The notes beneath the pieces were generated by a model. It was not told the origin of the DNA, searched no databases, and worked only from the letters and a program-made list of their open reading frames with translations. A stretch of DNA of 8,493 nucleotides from Streptosporangiaceae bacterium. Its GTDB lineage: Bacteria > Actinomycetota > Actinomycetes > Streptosporangiales > Streptosporangiaceae. Numbering within the stretch: the stretch's first letter is position 1; each line of letters begins with the position of its first letter. The stretch lies in NCBI GenBank assembly GCA_030045215.1, contig JASIBJ010000614.1, positions 1 to 8,493 on the forward strand, in the 5' to 3' direction. Both the position numbers and the translations under genes were made by a program. Positions 1-6,627 of this stretch are shown piece after piece.

Positions 1-299
1 AGACCTACGCCCAGCTGTCCGAGGCGGCAATGGCCCTGCCGACGACGAGCCCGAAGTACGTCGCGCTTGAGGCCCAGGTGCAGACCGTCTTCCGCGGTGA
101 CGCGCTGCGCAGCATGCTGCTGAACGCGTTCGGCTGGTGGAAGGTCTCCCAGATCGCCTACATCTTCTCGCTCATCGCCTTCGGCCTGGGCGCCATCGCC
201 GTGCTTGCCGGGACCTTCGGCCTCGCCTGGGGCGGGTTCCAGCGGGAGGAAGCCGAGATCGTCAAGCACGCCTCTCACGAGACCATCAAGGCGGCATGA
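1..299 (+). CDS. C-terminal part of an unrecognised membrane protein (5' end outside window)
   Basis: The reading frame is open from the first complete codon at position 3 (TYAQLSEAAM...) and ends in TGA at 297-299. The gene therefore most likely begins upstream of the window, and the ATG at 30 is only an internal methionine. I do not recognise the family. The visible 98-99 residues contain an amphipathic stretch (ALEAQVQTVFRGDALRSMLL). A long hydrophobic segment follows, roughly IAYIFSLIAFGLGAIAVLAG and onward to FGLAW, enough for one long or two short membrane spans. The short charged tail (FQREEAEIVKHASHETIKAA) would lie outside the bilayer. Third-position GC is high and codon use looks like that of the neighbouring genes, so it is probably a real gene. 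It converges on the formate dehydrogenase operon and shows no functional link to it. Confidence 0.7.
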   Translation, partial: TYAQLSEAAMALPTTSPKYVALEAQVQTVFRGDALRSMLLNAFGWWKVSQIAYIFSLIAFGLGAIAVLAGTFGLAWGGFQREEAEIVKHASHETIKAA

Positions 300-606
300 C
301 CCCCGCCCGGCAGGACAGTAAGACCATCCAATCCCCTACACATCCGGCCGGTGCCCGTACGGGTGGCCGGCCGGACCGCTGAACGCCATAGCACGGCGAT
401 GCCTCCCGCCATGCGGCGCAGGCGGGCAGAGGGGCGGGCGCTGACACCCAGCCGCCAGGGCCATCCACATGGCCCGGCAGCCACCGTCAGCGCCCGCCGA
501 GCCATTCCCGCGACATTCGCGCTCGTGGCCCGCCAGTCAGAGGCATCCTTCCCCGGCGACGCGCAGCACCTCCGCTGACCCCCGGTGTGCTGGCCGTGGC
601 CCTGAG
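300..606. other. Convergent intergenic region without a convincing gene
   Basis: This is about 307 bases between two convergent stop codons. Short overlapping ORFs occur on both strands, but they are arginine/proline/alanine-rich translations typical of GC-rich noncoding DNA. None has a recognisable domain or a good ribosome binding site. The only structure I can support is the strong inverted repeat at 344-374. Confidence 0.6.
344..374. terminator. GC-rich hairpin, possible bidirectional terminator
   Basis: CCGGCCGG at 344-351 pairs with CCGGCCGG at 367-374; each arm is itself palindromic. The inner palindrome CCCGTACGGG (354-363) can extend the stem and leave a GTAC loop. The hairpin starts 45 bases after the stop of the membrane-protein gene, and the nrfD-like gene converges on it from the other side. 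No T-run follows on either strand. It would therefore have to act as a non-canonical (T-tract-free) terminator of the kind proposed for high-GC actinobacteria. A protein-binding palindrome is the alternative. Confidence 0.45.
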
Positions 607-1515
607 CTAGGCGGGCGGACGCTGGCTCGCCACGAGGTAGTTCGGGTCCGCGGCAGAGGCCTTGCCGGCGCGCAGCACCGCGAACTTAGCGCACAGACCG
701 CCGCCGGTCAGCAGTGCCGCCGACACCGCGGCTGCGGTACGCGAGCGCCGGGCCGCCAGCGCCGCAACCCCGCCGCTCAGAGTGAGGTACCGAGCCAGCG
801 CGAGCACCCGGCCGCTGTCGCCGGTACGGTAGGGCTCTCCTGACGGCCCTGGCCTCGTCTCGAGTCCGTAGCCAGCCGCGCTCTCGACCGCGGCCCCGAT
901 CATCGCGAGCCGCCAGGCCGCGTCGAAGTCCCGCCGATCGGCGTACACCGCGCTGGCAGCCAAGCCTGCTGCTCCGGCCGCCGTCATGGCGCCGCCCGCG
1001 AACAGCAGCGTGATCTCCCGGTGCGCTTCATGCCAGGCCGGGACCGCGGTATTGCCGAACAGGACGCCTGGGTAGGCGGCCAGCAACGGCCCGGTCAGCG
1101 CGGAACCGACGCCGGTGAGCGTGCCGAGCCCGGGCAGCAAACCAGTGACCTCCGAGGCCGCGGCGGCCGACACCAGGCCCGAGTGACTGGCGAGGATCCA
1201 CGAGCCCATGCTCATCGGTGAGGTCGGCTTAGCGACCCGCAGCATGTTCAGGAACCGCTCGGGCCGTCCCAGTTCGGCCGTCAGGAACGCCCCGCCCGCG
1301 TAGGCGCCGAGCGCCGACGCCAGCCGGGCCGTGCGAGCCAGGGATCGGCGCCCCGTCGCATGCGCCGCAGCCCCAACCATCGCCAGCGCACCCGACAGCT
1401 CACCAAGGAAAAGGTAGGCGGGCAGGTGCGGCTCCCTCCACCTGGCCACCTTCAAGATGGGCTTGCCGTAGTACGACTGGAACTCGGCCGACGGCACCTG
1501 CAGTTGCTCGCTCAC
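607..1515 (-). CDS. nrfD: NrfD-family membrane subunit of formate dehydrogenase
   Basis: This 302-residue protein is predicted to be an integral membrane quinone-interacting subunit of the NrfD/PsrC (polysulfide reductase) family. It would take electrons from the iron-sulfur subunit. I chose the GTG at 1515-1513 as start. It overlaps the fdhB stop in GTGA, has GGGAGG at 1526-1521 with a 5-nt spacer, and gives the N-terminus VSEQLQVPSAEFQSYYGKP. The longer ORF start at 1587 would add an arginine-rich tail overlapping fdhB. Family-like signatures are SYYGKPILK near residues 14-22, the first membrane helix LPAYLFLGELSGALAMVGAA, the segment AELGRPERFLNMLRVAKPTSPMSMGSW, and several further Ala/Gly/Leu-rich spans. 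It contains no heme-type bis-histidine cytochrome b pattern that I can see, so it is not the FdnI-type subunit found in E. coli FDH-N. It ends in TAG at 609-607 and is the last gene of the operon. Confidence 0.88.
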   Translation of the reverse strand: MSEQLQVPSAEFQSYYGKPILKVARWREPHLPAYLFLGELSGALAMVGAAAHATGRRSLARTARLASALGAYAGGAFLTAELGRPERFLNMLRVAKPTSPMSMGSWILASHSGLVSAAAASEVTGLLPGLGTLTGVGSALTGPLLAAYPGVLFGNTAVPAWHEAHREITLLFAGGAMTAAGAAGLAASAVYADRRDFDAAWRLAMIGAAVESAAGYGLETRPGPSGEPYRTGDSGRVLALARYLTLSGGVAALAARRSRTAAAVSAALLTGGGLCAKFAVLRAGKASAADPNYLVASQRPPA

Positions 1516-2432
1516 GCGCGCCTCCCGGAGAACGCGACCGCGACGCCCGCGGCGAGCACCACGGCTGCGGCGCCCGCCCACTGCCACATCCGCGGCAGGT
1601 CCCTGGTCGTCACCACCGGGTCCGGCGGCAGGCCGTAGACCTCGGGCTCGTCGAGCAACAAGAAGAACGCCCCGCCGCCGCCGATCCCGTCCTCGGGATC
1701 GTCAAGGTAGAGCCTGGCCCGCGTCTCGCCGGCGGCGTGCAGTTCCTCGAGCCGGGACTGAGCGATCGCCCGCAACTCGTCGAGCGGGCCGAACTGGATG
1801 GAATCGGTCGGGCACGACTTGGCGCAGGCAGGCTCAAGGCCTCCGCGCAGCCGGTCATAGCACATCGTGCACTTCCACGCCCGGCCGTCGTCCTCGCGCC
1901 TGTCGATGACGCCGAACGGGCACGCGGACACGCAATAGGCGCAGCCGTTGCACACGTCCGGCTGCACGATGACGGTGCCGAACTCGGTGCGCACCAGCGC
2001 GCCGGTCGGGCACACGTCAAGGCAGGCCGCATGCGTGCAGTGCTTGCAGACGTCGGAAGCCATCAGCCAGCGGGTCGCCCCGTCCGCGCCCTCGCAGACG
2101 TCCGAGCCGTCCGGGCTTTCGACGGGGAAGGTCGCGTGCATGATCAGCTCCGCCGCGCGGCCGTTCGCCGGGACTTGCTGCTCGATGAACGCCACGTGGC
2201 GCCAGCTATTCGAGCCCAGCGCGCCGGTGTTGTCGTAGGACATCCCGGTGAGCGCCAGCACGTCACTGTCCGGCTCGGGCAGGCCGTTCCACTCCTTGCA
2301 CGCCACCTCGCAGGCCTTGCAGCCGATGCACACGCTGGTGTCGGTGAAAAAGCCGACTCGCTGCGGGTGCTCGCCGTAGCCGGCATCACCGGAAACGTCG
2401 GCAAGCGGCCCGTACAGGCGGTTAGCCGTCAC
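1512..2432 (-). CDS. fdhB: Formate dehydrogenase iron-sulfur (beta) subunit, four [4Fe-4S] clusters
   Basis: This 306-residue electron-transfer subunit wires the catalytic subunit to the membrane subunit. Sixteen cysteines fall into four ferredoxin-like groups: C35/38/41/45 (CIGCKACEVAC), C129/132/137/141 (CKHCTHAACLDVC), C161/164/167/171 (CNGCAYCVSAC) and C188/191/203/207 (CTMC...CAKSC). This is the layout of the FdnH/HybA/DmsB superfamily. The N-terminal GFFTDTSVCIGCKACEVACK is typical of formate dehydrogenase beta subunits. A single hydrophobic C-terminal segment (about 284-301, WQWAGAAAVVLAAGVAVAF) resembles the membrane anchor of FdnH. The start is a GTG at 2432-2430 overlapping the fdhA TGA in GTGA. 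A GGGAGGG SD site lies at 2442-2436, with about 3-4 nt spacing, inside the end of fdhA. This suggests translational coupling. It has no signal peptide of its own. The stop TGA at 1514-1512 overlaps the nrfD-like start. Confidence 0.93.
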   Translation of the reverse strand: MTANRLYGPLADVSGDAGYGEHPQRVGFFTDTSVCIGCKACEVACKEWNGLPEPDSDVLALTGMSYDNTGALGSNSWRHVAFIEQQVPANGRAAELIMHATFPVESPDGSDVCEGADGATRWLMASDVCKHCTHAACLDVCPTGALVRTEFGTVIVQPDVCNGCAYCVSACPFGVIDRREDDGRAWKCTMCYDRLRGGLEPACAKSCPTDSIQFGPLDELRAIAQSRLEELHAAGETRARLYLDDPEDGIGGGGAFFLLLDEPEVYGLPPDPVVTTRDLPRMWQWAGAAAVVLAAGVAVAFSGRRA

Positions 2433-5400
2433 GATCCCTCCCGCAAGCTGGCCGTCCAGCTGTCCAGCGGATCCAGCCCGGCCTGGCGCCGGTAGGAGTC
2501 CACCAGTTCAATCCGTGCGGCGCCGCGCGGCCGCCGCCCGGCCCGGACGTCGCAGGTGGCCACCTTGCTCTCCTGGATCAACACGTTCGGGTCAAGCGCG
2601 AACGGCAGCAAGTCATTCACGACGTCGCCGGTGACCAGCCCCTCACTGCCCCAGTGGTAGGGCAGCCCGACCTGGTGCACGACGGCGCCGTCAGCCAGGC
2701 GCAGCGGCCGCATCCGGCGGGTCACGAGCACCCTGGCCTCGATGGCGGCCCGAGCGCTGATGATCGTGGCCCACCCGCCGTTCTCGAGCCCGCGCTCGGC
2801 CGCGAGCTGCGGCGATACCTCGCAGAACAGCTCGGGCTGCAGCTCGGACAGCCGGGACAGCGTGCGGCTCATGCCGCCCGCCGTGTGATGCTCGGTCAGC
2901 CGGTAGGTAGTGAAGATGTAAGGGAACGTGGCGGCGTGGCCCGCGAGTTGTTCGCTTGTTGCCGGGTCCCGCGGATACACGATGCTGGCGGGACTGGTGT
3001 CCTGCTTGTAGACGTCGTTGCGCACCGGTGACTCGGCGGACTCGTAGTGCGTCGGCAGCGGCCCGTCCTTCAGCCCTGTCCACACGAACAGCGCGCCCTT
3101 GCCGTCCCGCTGCATGATGAACGGGTCGGTCCCGGCCAGCGCGGCCGGGCCGATAGCACCGTCAGGCGGGACGTAGTCGGGAGACTTGGTCTTCTCGAAG
3201 TCAGGCACGTCATGCCCGGCCCATTCGCCCTTCTCCTCGTTCCACCAGACGTAGCGCTTCTTCTCGCTCCACGGCTTGCCCTGCGGATCAGCCGACGCGC
3301 GGTTATAGAGCATCCGCCGGTTGGCCGGCCAGGCCCAGCCCCACTCCGGCGCGACCCAGGACTGCTCGCCCTGCGGCTTGCGGCGGGCAGTCTGGTTGAC
3401 CTCGCCCGCGTAACAGCCGGAGTAGATCCAGCAGCCGCATTGCGTCGAGCCGTCCGGCTTCAGCTCGGCGAACCCGTTCAGCAGGGTGCCGTCGGGCTGG
3501 CGTCCGTTGATCTCCCGCAGCACCGCCTCGGCGTCCGGCTCGGCCTCGTCGCCGCTCTCCGGGTAGTCCCAGGTGAGGCTGCGCAGCAGCCGGTCGCGCT
3601 CGGCTCCGGACCCAGCCACCCTGGCCCGGATCCGCTTGCCCAGGTGGTAGGCGAACCACAGGTCGCTGCGGGCGTCGCCCGGCGGGTCGAGCGCCTTGTG
3701 GTGCCACTGCAGCATGCGCTGGGTGTTGGTGAACGTGCCGTCCTTCTCGACGTGCGACGCGGCTGGCAGGAAGAACACCTCGGTCCCGATTTGCTCAGTC
3801 GCCAGCTCGCCGGTCGCGATCTCGGGGCTGTCCCGCCAGAACGTCGCGCTCTCGATCACCGCGAGGTCCCGTACCACCAGCCAGTCCAGTTTTGCCAGCG
3901 CGAGTCGCTGCAGCCGCGAGCCGGCCGACCCGACCGCCGGGTTCTGGCCCCACAGCAAGTAGCCCTTGACGTTCCCCTCAATCATGTCGAGCACGGTCCG
4001 GTACGTGCCGTGATCGCCGGTGAGCCTCGGCAGCAGCGGGAACAGGTAGTCGTTCTTAGCGGTGGCCGCGTCGCCGTACCACGCCTTCAGCAGGCTGACA
4101 AGGTAGGAGCGCTTGTTGCCCCAGAAGCCGGTGTCCGGCAGCCGGGTCAGGTAGCCGCCGATGCTCTCGTCCTCGGCCCGCGGCATCGGCAGGTAGCCGG
4201 GCAGCAGGTCGTGCAGCGTCGGGATGTCGGTGGATCCCTGGATGCTCGCGTGCCCGCGCAGCGCGAGGATACCGCCACCGGGACGGCCCATGTTGCCGAG
4301 CAGCAACTGCAGGATCGCGGCGGTCCTGATGTGCTGCACGCCGGTCGTGTGCTGGGTCCAGCCGACCGCGTACACCCAGGCCGTCGTGTGCTCGCGGCCG
4401 CTCGCCGCGACCAGTGTGCGCGCCAGCCGGGTGAAGTCCGCCCGGCTGACCCCGCAGACTCGCTCCACAAGCTCGGCGTCGTACCGGGAGAAGTGTCGCT
4501 TGAGGACCTGGAACACGCAGCGCGGATGCGCCAGCGTAAGATCGCGCTCGCCGGTCGGCTGCCAGCTGGAGTTGTCGTAGGTCCTGGTGACCGGGTCGTA
4601 GCCAGAGAACAGCCCGTCGCTGTCCTCGGCGTCCTGGTAATCCGCGGGCAGGATATCGGCCGCGTTGGTGTAGGCAGTCACGTACTCGCGGAACTCGTGT
4701 CCGCCGGACAGGACGTAGTTGACGAGCGCGCCGAGCAGCACGATGTCGCCGCCGGCCCGGTTCGGCACGTGCAGGTTCGCCAGCGCGCTGGTCCTGGTGA
4801 ACCGCGGATCGATGTGCACGACCGTCGCGCCGCGCGTCTTGGCCTCGACGACCCACTGGAATGCGACCGGATGGCACTCGGCCATGTTCGAGCCACAGAT
4901 CACGATGCAGTCGGAGTTGATCAGGTCGCGCGGGAACGTCGTGGCGCCGCCGCGGCCGAAGCTAGTCCCCAGACCGGGGACGGTGGCGGAGTGTCATATC
5001 CGCGCTTGGTTCTCGATCTGGATGGCACCGAGCGCCGTCCAGAGCTTCTTCATGAGGTAGTTTTCCTCGTTGTCCAGGGTCGCGCCGCCCAGGCTGGCGA
5101 TGCCCATCGTGCGCCGCACCGCCTTGCCGTCGCGCTCGTCCTGCCAGGTCTGCGCCCTGCTTGCCACGACTCGGTCGGCAATCATGTCCATGGCCGCGTC
5201 GAGGCTCAGCGGCTCCCACGCCCGGCCGAACGGCCGCCGGTACAGCACCTTGGTCTGCCGGGTTGGCGTGGTGACCAGTTGCTTGCTCGCCGCGCCCTTC
5301 GGGCAGAGCCGCCCGCGCGATACGGGCGAATCCGGATCACCTTCGATCTGCGTCACGGTGTCCTTGCCGTTGACCGCCGACACATAGACCTTCTGGCCAC

Positions 5401-5590
5401 AGCCAACCGCGCAATACGGGCAGATCGAGGCAACAACGCGGTCCGCTGAGGCTGTCCGGGGCGCGGCCGCCTCGGTGTGGGGCGAGCGCACGGCTGCCCC
5501 GCGGCCTAGCCGGTCGCGCCCGGTTAGCTGCCGCAGCGCAGGCCATCTCGCGATCCTGGTCGGCTCCACGTCCTCATCCAAGCAACTCAT
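2429..5590 (-). CDS. fdhA: Selenocysteine-containing formate dehydrogenase catalytic (alpha) subunit, read through in-frame TGA
   Basis: This is the Mo/W-bis-MGD enzyme oxidising formate to CO2. It appears as two ORFs (down to 4997, and from 4903 to 2429) in the same frame, joined across a TGA at 4996-4994. The codons between continue the family sequence (HSATVPGLGTSFGRGGATTF) with no other stop. With selenocysteine the protein is 1053 residues, close to FdnG-type subunits (about 1015). A [4Fe-4S] motif lies at C57/C60/C64/C96 (CPYCAVGC...CPKG), with the conserved Lys98. The Sec is residue 199, next to the conserved catalytic His200. A molybdopterin oxidoreductase core follows, including ICGSNMAECHP. 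The C-terminal dinucleotide-binding domain includes FTTYRLTEHHTAGGMSR and VHQVGLPYHWGSEGL. I see no twin-arginine signal at the N-terminus, nor in the open frame upstream to about 5700. The start is uncertain: the ATG at 5590 has a weak SD, while the GTG at 5569 (VEPTRIARWPALRQLTG) follows a purine-rich GGATGAGG. The gene ends in TGA at 2431-2429, overlapping fdhB. Confidence 0.92.
4965..4993 (-). promoter_or_regulatory. Candidate SECIS hairpin immediately downstream of the fdhA UGA
   Basis: In the mRNA, GUCCCC (4981-4976) pairs perfectly with GGGGAC (4970-4965) around the loop GGUCU (4975-4971). The loop begins 18 nt after the UGA. From memory, the E. coli fdhF SECIS has the same GGUCU loop at the same 18-nt distance, and there the loop G and U contact SelB. 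Unlike E. coli, no bulged U is obvious in the six-pair stem, because the U at 4980 pairs with the A at 4966. A lower pairing CCGCC (4989-4985) with GGCGG (4951-4947) is possible but asymmetric. Confidence 0.82.
4994..4996 (-). other. In-frame UGA selenocysteine codon of fdhA
   Basis: The minus-strand codon TGA lies between ...ENQARI and HSATVPGL.... In formate dehydrogenases of the FdnG/FdhF type this position is the metal-ligating Sec (or Cys) in the pattern R-I-U/C-H. Frame is preserved on both sides: 4996 and 4903 differ by 93, or 31 codons. No frameshift is needed to join the two parts. Confidence 0.93.
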
Positions 5591-5702
5591 CACCGGGGCT
5601 AGCAAGGCGGCCCGGGCCCGCGCGACCCCAGCCGGGGTGACGGCAACCGGACAAGAGTAGTCACGCTCGACACCGCGCTGAAGCGGACCTTGCTGAACTA
5701 GC

Positions 5703-5717
5703 GGGCTGAGCCAGCCC
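5703..5717. repeat. Short inverted repeat GGGCTG-AGC-CAGCCC
   Basis: GGGCTG (5703-5708) and CAGCCC (5712-5717) are perfect complements around a 3-base centre, 113 bases upstream of the fdhA ATG and 65 upstream of the fdhD ATG. It could be a small operator. A six-base arm can occur by chance in DNA this GC-rich, so the support is modest. Confidence 0.3.
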
Positions 5718-5739
5718 TCCGCTTGCCGCCGTAGGCTGA

Positions 5740-5769
5740 CTTACCGGCCCTTCGTTGGTGGCCGGTAAG
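5740..5769. promoter_or_regulatory. Perfect 10-bp inverted repeat just upstream of the fdhD ribosome binding site
   Basis: CTTACCGGCC (5740-5749) and GGCCGGTAAG (5760-5769) are exact reverse complements separated by 10 bases. The 30-bp element has arm centres 20 bp apart, about two helical turns, which suits a dimeric DNA-binding protein. As RNA it would form a 10-bp hairpin abutting the fdhD SD GGAAGG (5769-5774). Either an operator for the divergent genes or a leader hairpin controlling fdhD is plausible. No known regulator is recognised. Confidence 0.6.
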
Positions 5770-5781
5770 GAAGGCGAGGCG

Positions 5782-6627
5782 ATGACAGGGCGGACCGCAC
5801 GGCGACGCGTGCTGCGCGTCTTCGTGCCCGCCGATGCGCCGGCGGAGGCCACCCTTAGCAGCCGGGCCGACTTGCTCGCGGCAGAGGAGCCGCTTGGGAT
5901 CCGGATCGGCGGCCAGGCGGTCAGCATGACCATGCGCACGCCCGGCGATGACATCGACCTGACCGCGGGGTTCCTGCTGAGCGAGGGAATCGCGGCCAGC
6001 GCTGCGGACATCGAGTCCATCCGGATCTGCAGCGGAGAGCGCTGCGGTCACGGCGACCACGACGGCATGGGCAACATCGCCGACGTGACACTGCGCGGCG
6101 GCGTGCACGCGCAGGCACCGCGCCGGAATTTCCTCACCACCAGCGCGTGCGGCGTGTGCGGCAGGGCCAGCATCGCCGAACTGCGCATTACCAGCCCCTA
6201 TGACCTTTTCGCCGACAAGGTCGTCGTCACCGCGGCCGCGCTGACTAGGCTGCCCGGCCAGCTCAGAGAGGCTCAGCGGGTGTTCGAGCGGACCGGCGGG
6301 CTGCACGCGGCGGGCCTGTTCACCGCCGACGGCGAGCTACTCGCCAGCCGCGAGGACGTCGGACGGCATAACGCGGTCGACAAGGTCGTCGGCTGGGCAC
6401 TGCGGGGAGATCGCCTGCCACTATCGGGCTGCGTGCTGCTGGTCAGCGGCCGGGCCTCGTTCGAACTGGTGCAAAAGGCGGTGCTGGCCGGCATCCCCGT
6501 CCTCGCCGCCGTGTCCGCGCCGTCGTCGCTCGCAGTCGAGCTGGCGCACGAGGCCGGCCTGACCCTGGTCGGGTTCCTGCGCGGCGGCTCGATGAACGTC
6601 TACACAGGCGAGGAACGCGTCGCCTAG
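5782..6627 (+). CDS. fdhD: FdhD, formate dehydrogenase accessory sulfurtransferase
   Basis: FdhD moves sulfur from a cysteine desulfurase to the Mo/W-bis-MGD cofactor, a step needed for an active formate dehydrogenase. It acts in the cytoplasm. The 281-residue length is typical. Key signatures are EEPLGIRIGGQAVSMTMRTPG (about 35-55), LTAGFLLSEGI, the conserved cysteine pair in SACGVCGRAS (C123 and C126, the sulfur-carrying motif), REDVGRHNAVDKVVG (190-204) and SGRASFELVQKA (222-233). I chose the ATG at 5782 because GGAAGG (5769-5774) precedes it by 7 nt. Upstream GTG/TTG codons at 5758 and 5755 fall in the loop of the inverted repeat and have no SD. It is divergent from fdhA, which fits its role as the dedicated maturation factor. 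An unusual short Cys/His/Asp-rich stretch (CSGERCGHGDHDG, 83-95) precedes the CGVC motif. The stop TAG at 6625-6627 interlocks with that of the convergent gene. Confidence 0.94.
   Translation: MTGRTARRRVLRVFVPADAPAEATLSSRADLLAAEEPLGIRIGGQAVSMTMRTPGDDIDLTAGFLLSEGIAASAADIESIRICSGERCGHGDHDGMGNIADVTLRGGVHAQAPRRNFLTTSACGVCGRASIAELRITSPYDLFADKVVVTAAALTRLPGQLREAQRVFERTGGLHAAGLFTADGELLASREDVGRHNAVDKVVGWALRGDRLPLSGCVLLVSGRASFELVQKAVLAGIPVLAAVSAPSSLAVELAHEAGLTLVGFLRGGSMNVYTGEERVA

Larger units (their letters stand above)
5591..5781. promoter_or_regulatory. Divergent fdhA/fdhD promoter region
   Basis: About 190 bases separate the divergent fdhA and fdhD starts. I do not see a convincing -35/-10 pair on either strand. 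The region contains two inverted repeats, at 5703-5717 and 5740-5769, which could be operators or leader hairpins that coordinate the enzyme operon with its maturation gene. The frame of fdhA stays open well upstream of the chosen start, but that translation has no signal-peptide or domain character. Confidence 0.6.

Noticed and set aside
1737..2495. 252-codon plus-strand ORF opposite fdhB
   Set aside because: It is antisense to sixteen ordered iron-sulfur cysteines on the minus strand and has no recognisable domain.
3047..5449. 800-codon plus-strand ORF opposite fdhA
   Set aside because: It is a mirror of the real gene in GC-rich DNA. It is arginine/proline/valine-rich, with no domain, and lies wholly antisense to well-supported fdhA coding sequence.
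2429..5605. Formate dehydrogenase alpha as a broken gene or two separate genes
   Set aside because: Both parts are in the same frame, the only interruption is the TGA at the selenocysteine position, and a SECIS-like hairpin follows. Decay would not place the stop at this exact residue.
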